Positions 1-9,379 of a stretch of DNA of 64,000 nt are shown here, one piece after another (position 1 is the stretch's first letter; each line of letters starts with the position of its first letter). The DNA lies in contig OZ029929.1 of the NCBI GenBank assembly GCA_964023275.1, positions 9,560,856 through 9,624,855 on the forward strand. Reading direction: 5' to 3'. Both the position numbers and the translations under genes were made by a program. This DNA is from Norana najaformis (lineage: Eukaryota > Annelida > Clitellata > Crassiclitellata > Hormogastridae). The notes under the pieces were generated by a model. It was not told where the DNA came from. It ran no database searches and saw only the letters and a list, made by a program, of their open reading frames with translations.

Positions 1-99
1 TCAGATTCAGCAGGTACGACGATGTCCTGTGACTTGCAGAAACTCATCCAGAACTTCTTGAGTAAGTTTGATAATATCAAAATTCTTAGTCTGGTTTTT

Positions 100-360
100 A
101 GATAGTTGCTTTATCAGGTTAGTCGTTAGCATGCTTGACTGTCGACCACGAGGTTGGAGGTTCAAATCCCCACCAGATGTTTTGAGATTTCTGTTCCATC
201 CTGTGTCCCCTAGCATATTCAGCTATAAAATGAGTACATTGACCGTACACTGTCGGTGGGAAGACCAGGCGACGAGGGAGAGAACTGGTCCCCTTCCCTT
301 TTATGGAGAAGCTAAGAAAAATAGTTATTAACTATTCACACCTGAAGCTGCCTTGTGGGG
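100..360 (+). repeat. tRNA-derived SINE, copy 1 (most complete)
   Basis: A Pol III type 2 internal promoter is visible: an A-box-like stretch at about 119-133 (TTAGTCGTTAGCATG) and a good B box at 159-169 (GGTTCAAATCC), spaced as in a tRNA. The body at about 255-320 (CGAGGGAGAG...ACTG...TATGG.GAAGCTAAGAAAA) recurs at 1550-1690 and 5340-5480, so this is a dispersed family. The tRNA-like head is seen only here; the other copies are 5'-truncated. I could not assign the body to a named SINE domain. Confidence 0.65.
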
Positions 361-654
361 TTGGCTTCTCCTCATTCTTCTTCTTGTGGTGTAAGTTGAA
401 GTAAGTTTTCATGTTATGATAGGGTAAGGTAATGAAAGGTATGTTTCCCTTAAACATGGCAGTCGATTTTGAAAAGTTTTTGAATAAACCTTGTTTAAGT
501 TCATTGAATGAGTAATTTTATAGTGTAAGTAACCTTAAAGATATGTGTTAGATTGTCTGGACACTTCTTTTCATAAAACCTTTAGAGTTGTCCTGTTGAC
601 ACCTTGACAGTAGCTGATTATAGTATAATTATAATAGTGTAATTGTAATCACAA
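361..654. other. No recognisable feature
   Basis: AT-rich sequence with no coding signal, repeat homology or RNA gene that I can see. Confidence 0.5.
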
Positions 655-760
655 AATTGTATAGTGCCACTTCTCGAGAAACTCATCAGAGGTGCTCCCA
701 ACCTGAGAACACAAAAATGTGATTGAACAGAATAGTTTTCAAGTGCTTTCAAAAAAAGAG
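655..760 (+). repeat. Interspersed repeat with TATAGYGCC head
   Basis: Starts GTATAGTGCCACTTCTCGAG and runs into an AACTCATCAGAGGTGCT segment. The same head layout (TATAGYGCC, then about 15-20 bases, then CTCACAAA or CTCATCAGA followed by GCGCT or GGTGCT) recurs near 1896, 44785, 57752 and 62212. It is probably the end of a non-autonomous element. The class is unknown. Confidence 0.4.
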
Positions 761-1100
761 GCAGAGAAAAGCCAAGAAGTTACATTTGTTAAAATGTGGC
801 TGTCTGTAATTTCCTGTTGTTGGTGATTCAACAAATGCCTCGTCAAACAGTAAGATATGTTGTTCCTTTATCTAATGTAATGTAACATAGCAGCGCCATT
901 ATCATAATGCACAAGGCGCCAATCAGTGGTTGTTCTAAGCAAAACCATAGCCATGGTTACATGCCTATATCAACAACAGTACTAATGGTCCTGATGTTAA
1001 AGGATCTATATGCTGTGCAAGTCACTAGATGAGAATTGGTTTGATTTAATTAGAATCCGGTGTACTTATTTGTTTAAATATGTCGTTTTTATCTTAAAAG
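761..1100. other. No recognisable feature (probable intron or intergenic)
   Basis: No coding potential or repeat match seen. The 3' end has a usable splice acceptor (TTATCTTAAAAG) in front of the ankyrin exon that follows. Confidence 0.4.
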
Positions 1101-1549
1101 GCAGGTGGATGATGGTGAATATGCGCCTATCCACTTAGCGGCTTTCTACAACCAGTGGGAAATTCTGACTTGGCTGACATCACATGTGGCTGACGATCGC
1201 GAATCAAGGGGCGGATATACTGCCTTACAGCTGGCAGCCTAAAATGGACACACAGACTGCCTTAAGGTAAGCATTTCCAAAACGCTTTTGTGCAACATGT
1301 CTATCCTATTCTGGAAACAGCCGTAGTGCTATTTTCATTAATTTTAGGCTTCCCAGATTTCAACCAGGGTTTTCCAGTGGATTACAATTTTTACTATGAT
1401 GTGGGTTTGAAGAGGCAAGCTCTTCTTTCTTCTGTCTACCCATTGGATAGATCAGTTAGTTCTCATTTGGACAGTTTAATCCCATATCTTATTTGTCAGT
1501 TTACGAGTGAGTTAACTACTTTAATGCATAAAATGCTGTCATTGTCAAG

Positions 1550-1690
1550 ATCAGGTGGGATGGAGAGGGACTGTTAATCATCCTTGTGTGCCAAGTCTAA
1601 GAAAATGAAGTCGCCAGCACTTTGTCAGGTTGATCAGGCATAGCTCCAGTGAAAAAGTTGGTCTCCGTGATCCAGCTTTTGTGTGGCTTT
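1550..1690 (+). repeat. SINE body, copy 2 (5'-truncated)
   Basis: Shares GGAGAGGGACTG and AAGTCTAAGAAAATGAAGTC with the bodies at 255-320 and 5385-5430. It lies in the intron between the first two ankyrin exons. No A or B box remains. Confidence 0.5.
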
Positions 1691-2107
1691 GATAGAAATT
1701 TCAGATTTGTGTTACATTACATTCTCAGGTGTGGGATAAGAGACTGATGACATATCTTCTTCTCGCTCTTTCAGGTGCTTTTCGAGATGGGAGCAAAATC
1801 AACTACCGTTCTTCATCAGGACATTCTGCACTTCACCTGGCTGCTTGAGTGCAAGACTCTATCTCTGTAATGAGGTAATTGTAACTGTAGTTTGACATTT
1901 ATAAAGTGCCACTTTAAGAATAAACACATCAGAGGCGGTTTTTTAAACAGTCTGATTTTTTACGTCAGATTTTCTCAGATTTTCTAGCTGTCTTCTTTGG
2001 GGGAAAAGCACGTCTGGGTGGATATCTTGATATCTACATAAGTGCATAATTTTGTAAATAGTGAGATTTTTGTTGTGTAACATTTGATTTTAAAAATGCT
2101 ATCCTTA

Positions 2108-2619
2108 GGGCCCATCCATATATTACGTATGCAAAAAAATTATATTTTCATACCCCTCCCCATTGCACCTCATACATTTTGCGGACCCCCCCATGCATAC
2201 GTACAACCAAGATTCTCTAACCCCCCCTTTACAAAAATTAATTAGCTAAAGTCATCTATAAGACATTTATTTAATACCATACTATAGGCTACTATTTATT
2301 TTTGTTAAATATGATATTTGCTAGCTAAAATTTGTTAACTGTCATGAAGAAAAACTACTTACAACACTAACAATTACATTTAAAAAAGTTTTAATACTAC
2401 ATAAATTGATAAAGCAGGAATATAGTCAGTGATTTGGTCTTTAGTTCTGATTTTGATATTCCATAACTTTAGGTCTGAACAATCTGAACAGAATTTAAAT
2501 AGGCTAATATGGACGTCATAATTAGAAATTTATTTTGCGTACGTACACATTTTGTCAAGACCCACCCCATACGCAAAATCGCCTCCCCGTCATTGCGTAC
2601 GTAATATATGGATGGGCCC
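2108..2619. mobile_element. MITE with 27-bp terminal inverted repeats and TTA target duplication (PIF/Harbinger-like)
   Basis: The left end (GGGCCCATCCATATATTACG at 2108) and the reverse complement of the right end (at 2619) match over the first 22 bases and at 26 of the first 27. TTA lies immediately outside each end (2105-2107 and 2620-2622), as expected for the TWA target duplication of PIF/Harbinger elements. The 512-bp interior has no transposase coding and carries further GCGTACGTA/TACGCAAAAT motifs near the right end. It is therefore non-autonomous and was mobilised in trans. It sits in the intron before the last ankyrin exon. The superfamily rests only on the TSD length and sequence. 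Confidence 0.8.
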
Positions 2620-3059
2620 TTAACTGATTCATTTGATTGTACCTTATGTTGTCGTTGCATTCTGCCTAATGTCATTTGGATGCATTGTTGCTTTTGAATT
2701 GTTGGTGTATGACTCACACCAATAAAGGTTACTTTCTTACCTATTTACCTGATAGTAAGTACATATTTTAAAGAGGTGCTGATGAGAAAATGTGTTTTTC
2801 GTTGTCAGTGGTAAGGGAAACAGTGTGAAATGGCTGCTTGAAAACGGGGCTGATACAACAACAGTGAGAGACAGCAGAGGTGCGACTCCTCTCGATCTTG
2901 CAAAGGAGTTCAGCCACAGTGAAATCATCAGCCTTGCAATGATTGAGGAAAACCGGACACCAAAGAAGAAGGCACGAAAAGCAGATGAAAAATTAATGGT
3001 GATTTGATGAAGCAATCCTGAATAGAATAACCCCTATAAGAAACAAATCCTGAAATCAA

Positions 3060-3770
3060 CAGACTGGACTGAACAGTTCTGGGAGGACAATTTAGAATGA
3101 AAATTTGAACAGTTGTTTTGATGTGCTATACTGCTTACCTTCCTTACACCCCACAGGCACTTACTTATTTACTCAGCATTGGTTTGTGCAACCACTATCT
3201 GATTTTGTTCGTTGTAAATATGGACACATCCAACTTTGCACAAAGAAACTTTGCATGCTTCACACTTATACTTGTTCTAATGTTTCTGTTGTGTTGTGCA
3301 CGTTGCAGTGTTTTTGATGTTGTTCTATTGCGATGCTTGTGTGTGGGGGTGGTAGGGTGTGTAGGCAACTTTGAGTATCCCAGAATTCTTGGAAGTGGGT
3401 ATCCATTTCCTGAGTCAATGGTCCAAATTTTGAATTGCCATTTGGCTGGCTTTTTGGGACAATACCTTTTGAATTAACCTCTTATCTTCAGCCCAACTAT
3501 TGACTCGTCAACGCTCGGATTCTTCCATGGCTTGCAAAACTGAAAATCTAGAATTTAGGTGATCTACCAGAGGATAAACTTCACACATTTGATCATAATT
3601 GGGAGCATCCCTGCCAAATGAAGGCTCCTGCTCAAGGCCATGAACCGATCCCTTATCATGGTCCCTGAAATCCAGGGATCACCGAGCAAGGTATCAGTTG
3701 ACCAGTAGTCATACAACCGTGGTTGCATCTTGAAGCCTATCATGATGTTGTAAGTAAGTAAGTATATTCT
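3060..3770 (-). mobile_element. piggyBac transposase remnant (minus strand)
   Basis: Reading the minus strand from 3770 down gives a piggyBac (DDE_Tnp_1_7) segment: LRIYL, IMIGFKMQPRLYDYWSTD, LLGDPWISGTMIRDRF, then a VDES motif near 3505, one of the family's conserved blocks. After about 200 bp of unrelated repeat (3278-3400 and flank) the C-terminal cysteine-rich tail follows at about 3265-3160 (YKCEACKVSLCKVGC). Several stops and frameshifts make it inactive. Bases 3060-3270 are the reverse complement of about 6620-6830, the tail of the second copy. The N-terminus is missing because the next element abuts at about 3780. Confidence 0.7.
3278..3400 (+). repeat. Fragment of the 377-bp repeat family
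   Basis: Matches 6985-7110 in the same orientation (GCAGTGTTTTTGATG..., then GGGTG.GTAGGCAAC.TTGAGTAYCCCA). In both places it lies next to a piggyBac tail, although the piggyBac copies are in opposite orientations. It interrupts the minus-strand transposase remnant. Confidence 0.55.
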
Positions 3771-3779
3771 GAGGGTTTT

Positions 3780-4640
3780 AACTGATGGGAGTAGCTGATG
3801 TAAGACATGATTTGGGTAGCTCAAGATTGCGATGCCTCAGAGGTCGAACGTTGGGAGCCCCCAGGAAGATAGCAGAGACGCACAAGTCTCGGCATCAAAG
3901 CCTGGAGCCGAGCCCTAGCCTGTGCCCCAGCATAGCCCCACCACACGGTAGAGGCGTACAGTGTTGTGGCTCGGACAACGTCGTAGAGCCGAGGTCCAGT
4001 GAGGCCATGTTCTACAAGAATTCGTATGGCATATAAAGACTGACGCGCCTGACTATGATATGAATCCGATCAATATCTAACTCAATAATCAAAATCTAAT
4101 CAAATACAATAATCAAAATCTAACTCAATAGGGTAACACCCAATATTGCCATCTCTGGTACCCTGGTTAAACCAGAAATAACGTTAGGTAAAATTATTTG
4201 CTGATTTCTCATTCTTGCCCGGTGAATTATCATTTCACATGTCATTTTATTATTAAGTTTTAAGCCAGGTATCCGCCCAAAGGGTAACATGGTCCAGTTC
4301 AGCCTGCAGGATGGTATAAGAAGGTAACTGTTATCAGCGTGTTTAAATAGCCTGTTGTTGGGTGCTAAAGGCTTATACTTGGATTTGGCAACTAGGAAGT
4401 GCACCGGTCCCAGACCCGAACCCTGAACAATACTGGAATTTATGCCAACTAAGGTAGAGATACTGTCATTGAATTTGGTACAATGCTGTCGGTTAGTTAG
4501 GAAGGAAATTGTCCAGTTGTAAATGTAATCAGGTATATAGCAAGATCAGCAAGTTTATCAGCGTACGTCTTAGTGTATTAGGCCTTTGAGAAGTCAAGGG
4601 ATATGAGACGAACACTGGTAGAAGCGAGCAGTTCAGACAG
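3780..4640 (-). mobile_element. Non-LTR retrotransposon fragment, reverse transcriptase 3' half (CR1-like clade)
   Basis: Minus strand from about 4640 down reads as a decayed reverse transcriptase. VRLISLDFSKA (motif A) is followed by a QGSGLGP-like block, then KHADNSYLL where an active enzyme has YADD (motif C). LKLNNKMTCEMI, GLTRVPEMAILGVTL and finally LTGPRLYDVVRATTLYAS.VWWGYAGAQ follow. This is the usual order of motifs in CR1-like elements. Motif A has an early frameshift and the catalytic YADD is altered, so the copy is dead. No endonuclease domain is present. Confidence 0.7.
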
Positions 4641-4649
4641 TTGAATGAA

Positions 4650-5160
4650 AACGGACATTTATATAGCGCATTTAATTTTTAATTTATATAGCGCATTTAT
4701 TTTTAATTATTTATATAGCGCATTTTTTAAAAATTTTATAGCGCATTTTTATTTTTAATATTTATATAGCGCATTTAAAAAAATTTATATAGCGCATTTT
4801 TATTTTTAATATTTATATTTTAAAAAAATTTATATAGCGCATTTTTATTTTTAATATTTATATAGCGCATTTTTATTTTTAATATTTATATAGCGCATTT
4901 TTTAAAAATTTATATAGCGCATTTAAAAAAAAATTTATATAGCGCATTTTAAAAAATTTATATAGCGCATTTTAAAAAAATTTATATTTTTGATATTTAT
5001 ATAGCGCATTTTATTTTTTAGATTTATATAGCGCATTTTTATTTTTAATATTTATATAGCACATTTTATTTTTAATTTATATAGCGCATTTTATTTTTTA
5101 TTTTTATATAGCGCATTTTTATTTTTAATATTTATATAGCGCATTTTATTTTTTAAATTT
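4650..5160. repeat. AT-rich minisatellite, TATATAGCGCATTTT units
   Basis: About twenty tandem copies of a 20-30 bp unit built from TTTATATAGCGCATTTT plus an A/T spacer such as TATTTTTAATA. Units differ mainly in spacer length, with a few point changes (for example AGCACA near 5058). The core resembles the TATAGYGCC heads of the dispersed repeat found elsewhere in the window, from which it may have expanded. Confidence 0.85.
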
Positions 5161-5339
5161 TTCTTTGAATGGATTTTAAAGGTTGTCATGTATATCGATT
5201 TAGCGTGACTTTTTAATAATCATCGTCATCATCATATTAAAATCCATATCTTCTTGCTTCCTTCTAAAGAACACTTGCTCTATATAATGATCTGGTTGCT
5301 TTTTGTGCTACATGCATGGCTTGCCCTGTTGCAAAAAAT

Positions 5340-5480
5340 TCTGCGGGCGCCCATGTGTCGGCGGAAAGTTCAGGCATCGAGGGAGAGGACTGATCACCCC
5401 GTCATATGGTGAAGCTAAGAAAACGAAGTCTCTGATATTTAAAACCTAAGGTTGCTTCTCATGGTTCACTTAAAGGACTG
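5340..5480 (+). repeat. SINE body, copy 3 (5'-truncated)
   Basis: TGTCGGCGG.AAG..CAGGC, then CGAGGGAGAGGACTG and TATGGTGAAGCTAAGAAAA align with copy 1 at about 249-316. The tRNA-like head is absent. Confidence 0.6.
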
Positions 5481-5489
5481 CCCTTCTAT

Positions 5490-6113
5490 TCCAGTGTTAT
5501 ACAGAAGAACTACTTCGACTGTATATAATTATTAGCTTAGGTAAGTAGAATCTATGTATAAAGCTAGCCCACAAGCCAGGTGGCCGGCTGTAATTTAGAG
5601 CGGGGGCGGTATCGGTTTTTAAAGTTGGAATCGGTTTTCGGAATTTTTACTCGTTCCTTTCAGTCAGTTCAGTTTTCGGTTTTTCTAACAACCGCGAAAT
5701 CGGTATCGGTTGTTTTGTTCTTTGTGGTCTAAATTCGTAGTCCGACTTTGCTGTTGTGCCGTACACACTTTGCAACTGCAGTGCATAGTGCTGGTTACTC
5801 CAACAAAATTGTATGCTAAAAATTAAAATTTGTGTTCAACCAATTAGTTCTTAACCCAATACAGACGAGTAGGTAGTGATTGGTAGTGTAGGTATCACGA
5901 CGAGCAGGTAGTAATTGGTAGTGGGCATGTACTATTATCTAGACCACTCTCAGCCTATCGCAGACGTTATATTTTTGAAACCTTACATCAATTAGGCCAA
6001 GACATTATAATTAAGTACAGAAATAAGTGGAAGATATTTTTAGAATTCGGTTATAAACATAAAAATCGACCAATCAAATCGGACATTTAAATCACGAATT
6101 TAAATAACCCAAA
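5490..6113. other. No recognisable gene; possible piggyBac 5' flank
   Basis: Non-coding. It contains a run of GGTATCGGTTTT/AATCGGTTTTCGG words (5610-5720) and a short GAGTAGGTAGT/GAGCAGGTAGTAATTGGTAGT duplication (5866-5922). It may be the 5' untranslated part of the piggyBac copy that starts at 6114. Confidence 0.35.
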
Positions 6114-6830
6114 ATGGCGGCGTGTTGTTGTTGTGGCCTTAGTGACGACGAAATTCGGCAAATTCTTGATGAATTTGCATCAGATGATGACAGTTTTGAC
6201 TCATCTGACAATAAAAACCTGTCTTTTGCCACCAGTGAAGAAGATAAAGTGGTTTTGGCTAAAGAACATTCTGACATCGACTCCGAATTAGACGGCTACG
6301 CATACATGCTAGCGGACCGTCAAACTGGGTCAGGCGGATGACTTGGGCGAGATAGACAGGACTGAACAAGTAGCAGATTTTCCCATTTGACCCCTAACTG
6401 TTTCATTTACAAGCGTCTGTGGCGGACCAGCCCCTGATGCACCATTTTTGAAATTTTTCTAACTGCTTTTGGATAAGCTTTTTTGATGTGCTAGTTGAAC
6501 AGACCAGGCCTGCATGGTGAGTAGAGTAGGTCAAATGCACAGAAGGCAGGTAAACCCCACAGAATAAAATGGAAACCTACTTCTCCTCTAGCATCTTATG
6601 TTTTAGAGAACAAGATCAAGAATCCCAAAGGCTGCCCCAAGAAGGCTCAGTATGAATGTGAAGCATGTAAAGTTGCTTTGTGCAAAGTTTTATGCTTCCA
6701 CATTTGCAACGAGCAAAATCAGATAGTGGTTCTGTGGAGTGTAAGGAAGGTAAGCAATATAGCACATCGATACAAATTTTAAAATTTCCATTCTAAATTG
6801 TCCTCTTAGAACTGTTCAGTGCAGTCTATT
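6114..6830 (+). mobile_element. piggyBac-like element with internal deletion (plus strand)
   Basis: 6114-6341 is an open frame from ATG with an acidic, Ser/Asp-rich leader (SDDEIRQILDEF, SDDDSFDSSD) typical of piggyBac transposase N-termini. About 240 bp later, 6575-6725 encodes the C-terminal cysteine-rich region (CPKKAQYECEACKVALCKV, then CFHIC), with the C-x2-C spacing these transposases use to bind their ends. The central DDE catalytic region is missing, so it is a deletion derivative. The tail to 6830 is the inverted partner of 3060-3270. The call for the N-terminal part is weaker than for the tail. Confidence 0.55.
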
Positions 6831-6984
6831 GAGAAAGAGGAGTCGATTCAGGAGCTTCATCCATCTTCAAGGTGACCATCCAGTGCACTCAGGCATTCAT
6901 AAAAATGGCCCTTTTGAGAGCTACCAAATATTTGAAAAGGAAACAAACTTCAGTGGGTTTGCCTCTCTGTGTGCCTGGCTTGTT

Positions 6985-7975
6985 GTAATGTTACTGTTGT
7001 CCTGTTGGTGTGCATGCTGCAGTGTTTTTGATGTCGTGGTTGTATTACTATGTATGTGTTTGGGAGGTGATAGGGTGAGTAGGCAACATGAGTGCCCCAA
7101 AATTTTTCTATCAAAAACTGGACAGAAGGATTGAAAGAGTAGATAAAAAGCTAAAGAATGATGTTAACCTCAAGTCTGTATGCCAAAAATTACCAAGATC
7201 TGATAAGTTAAAAATTTCTTACTTTTTAGGCATTTCTTGTAACTCCTCTGGTACGACTACTGTCTGCATACTAAAAATATTATATCTCCTTCATTTATGA
7301 AAATATTTTCAAACTTTTTGGAGGTTTTGTCTGATATTAATTGCTGATATTAATTGCTGCACAGTTCATGTGCTGACATTACATGAGTTGTCGCTGAAAA
7401 TGTTTTCTATAGGGGTTTGAACATGAAAAAAGTTTTCAAATGGGGTGGGTACAGTTTGGGGCAACTATGAGTACCTCCAAAGATTTTTCTCAAAAACTGG
7501 AAACATGGTTTGAAAGAGGAAATAAAATGCTAAAGAATGATATTAACCTCAAGTCTGTGTGTCAAAGAATGACCAAGATCTGATAAGTTAGACATTTCTT
7601 ACTTTTCAGGTGTTTTCTTATATTTCCTTCAAATTGTACGACTTCATCTTACATACTAAAAATACTGTATCTCCTTCATTTATGAAAATATTTTCAAAAT
7701 TCTTGTGGGGTTTTGTCTGGTATTGATTTCTGCACGATTTTTGTGCTGACACTACATATGTTGTCACTGAAATTTATTTTCCATAGGAGCCTGAACATGA
7801 AAAAAGTTTTAAACATGGGGTGGGGTACGGTATGGGGCAACTTTGGGTACCCCAAAAATTTTTGTATCAAAAACTAGACGAATGGATGGGAAGAGGAGAT
7901 AAAATGCTAAAGATTGATGGTAACCTCATGTCTGTAGGTCAAGAACTGACTGAGATACAACAAGTTGAAAACTAT
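6985..7975 (+). repeat. Three-copy tandem repeat, about 377-bp period
   Basis: GGCAAC.TGAGTACCCCAAA...TTTCT.TCAAAAACTGGA starts at 7082, 7461 and 7837 (spacings 379 and 376). The copies share TAAAATGCTAAAGA, AACCTCAAGTCTGT, GACCAAGATCTGATAAGTTA, TCATTTATGAAAATATTTTC and AACATGAAAAAAGTTTT. The third copy is cut short after about 130 bp. The short open frames in them are not conserved. A partial copy lies at 3278-3400. Confidence 0.8.
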
Positions 7976-8460
7976 TTAATTAATCGGCGTTTTCCGGTAA
8001 AAATCGCTCGTCGTCAGGGCCTAGGCGGAAAAATTTCTCTCGTCAGTTAAGGGTTAAACTAATATGGCTGTAGCTAAAGTCTAAGACTAAACACTAAGAT
8101 CTTTCGCTGCATTTCTGTTTAATTTCTCTAATTTCTCTTAAGTAAACAACTCAGTTAAGTGCCATCTTTAATATCAGTTAGGCCTAAATACAATACAGTA
8201 GGCCTACAGATGTCCCATATTTGCTCAACAAGTTCTTCGTTTATTTGTCGTCCAGCAAATTAACGAGAATTCTTCGCGGAGTAAGATAAATAAATAGAGC
8301 AACAGTCGACGCTGTGCTAACGACAGATGGACGAGGCTTCTGCTCGGTTCATCGAGTAACTCACTGACCTCTCTGCTCCTAGCTACAGTTACACGCACCG
8401 AATTCCGTCTAATTGCTCCGACTGAAATCGCCAGACATCCAAGAACTACAACCACTGAAT
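7976..8460. other. Left flank of the satellite; no gene seen
   Basis: Unique-looking sequence between the 377-bp repeat and the 59-bp array. A CAGTTAAGGGTTAA stretch at about 8045 might be the end of a TTAA-inserting element, but no matching partner was found. The change to satellite at 8461 is abrupt, with no intermediate decay. Confidence 0.5.
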
Positions 8461-9310
8461 AAAACTTCGAAAAATAAGATGGTGATAAAATCGGGTGAAA
8501 CCGCGACTCGGAACCTGCAAAAACTTCGAAAAACAGGATGGTGATAAAATCGGGTGTAACCGCGACTCGGGACCTGCAAAAACTTCGAAAAATAAGATGG
8601 TGATAAAATCGGGTGTAACCGCGACTCGGGACCTGCAAAAACATCGAGAAATAAGATGGTGATAAAATCGGGTGTAACCGCGACTCGGGACCTGCAAAAA
8701 CATCGAAAAATAAGATGGTGATAAAATCGGGTGTAACCGCGACTCGGGACCTGCAAAAACATCGAAAAATAAGATGGTGATAAAATCGGGTGAAACCGCG
8801 ACTCGGGACATGCAAAAACTTCGAGAAATATGATGGTGATAAAACCGTTCGATACCGCGACTCGGGACCTGCAAAAACTTCGAAAAATAGAATGGTGATA
8901 AAATCGGGTGAAACCGCGACTCGGGACATGCAAAAACATCGAAAAATAAGATGGTGATAAAATCGGGTGAAACCGCGACTCGGGACCTGCAGAAACTTCG
9001 AAAAATATGATGGTGATAAAACCGGTTGATACCGCGACTCGGGACCTGCAAAAACATCGAAAAATAAGATGGTGATAAAATCGGGTGAAACCGCGACTCG
9101 GGACATGCAAAAACTTCGAGAAATATGATGGTGATAAAACCGTTCGATACCGCGACTCGGGACCTGCAAAAACTTCGAAAAATAGAATGGTGATAAAATC
9201 GGGTGAAACCGCGACTCGGGACATGCAAAAACATCGAAAAATAAGATGGTGATAAAATCGGGTGTAACCGCGACTCGGGACCTGCAAAAACTTCGAAAAA
9301 TAAGATGGTG
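8461..9310. repeat. Divergent left edge of the satellite
   Basis: The first 14 or so monomers are a mixture of variant types (CATCG, AATATG, AATAGA, CATGC, TTCGATACC, GGTTGATACC) rather than the common type. They include one and a partial copy of the five-monomer cassette. Edge divergence is expected when unequal exchange homogenises only the array interior. Confidence 0.85.
8757..9240. repeat. 295-bp five-monomer cassette (reference copy plus partial second copy)
   Basis: Five successive variant monomers: CATCG..TGAAAC..CATGC; GAGAAATATG..ACCGTTCGATACC; AATAGAATGG..TGAAAC..CATGC; CATCG..TGAAAC..CCTGC; AATATG..ACCGGTTGATACC. The second-monomer marker ACCGTTCGATACC occurs at 8844 and 9139, a spacing of 295 (5 x 59). 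The same order recurs far to the right in the array. Confidence 0.85.
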
Positions 9311-9379
9311 ATAAAATCGGGCGTAACCGCGACTCGGGACCTGCAAAAACTTCGAAAAATAAGATGGTGATAAAATCGG

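Larger units (their letters stand above)
1105..3007 (+). pseudogene. Ankyrin-repeat gene, broken; three exons visible
   Basis: Three exon-like segments with splice signals encode ankyrin repeats, which are protein-interaction modules. Exon A, about 1105-1266, reads APIHLAAFYNQWEILTWL and later GGYTALQLAA, then an in-frame TAA at 1240-1242, then NGHTDCLK before a GT donor at 1267. Exon B, 1775-1874 (acceptor TTTCAG), reads VLFEMGAK, then loses one base near 1796-1800, continues as YRSSSGHSALHLAA and meets TGA at 1846-1848. Exon C, 2809-3007 (acceptor GTTGTCAG), is open: SVKWLLENGADTTTVRDS, GATPLDLAKE and a basic tail (KKKARKADEK) to a TGA. The consensus TPLHLAAxxGH is clear in all three. Two nonsense codons plus a frameshift argue for a pseudogene. 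Assembly error or an allele-specific null are alternatives. Upstream exons are not seen, so the parent family is unknown. The introns host a SINE and a MITE. Confidence 0.7.

Noticed and set aside
2469..2717. 82-codon open frame on the minus strand
   Set aside because: Lies mostly inside the MITE and includes its terminal repeat; it is a by-product of that sequence.
3785..4036. 83-codon plus-strand open frame
   Set aside because: The opposite strand carries reverse transcriptase motifs (VVRATTLYAS, WWGYAGAQ), so this is a shadow frame.
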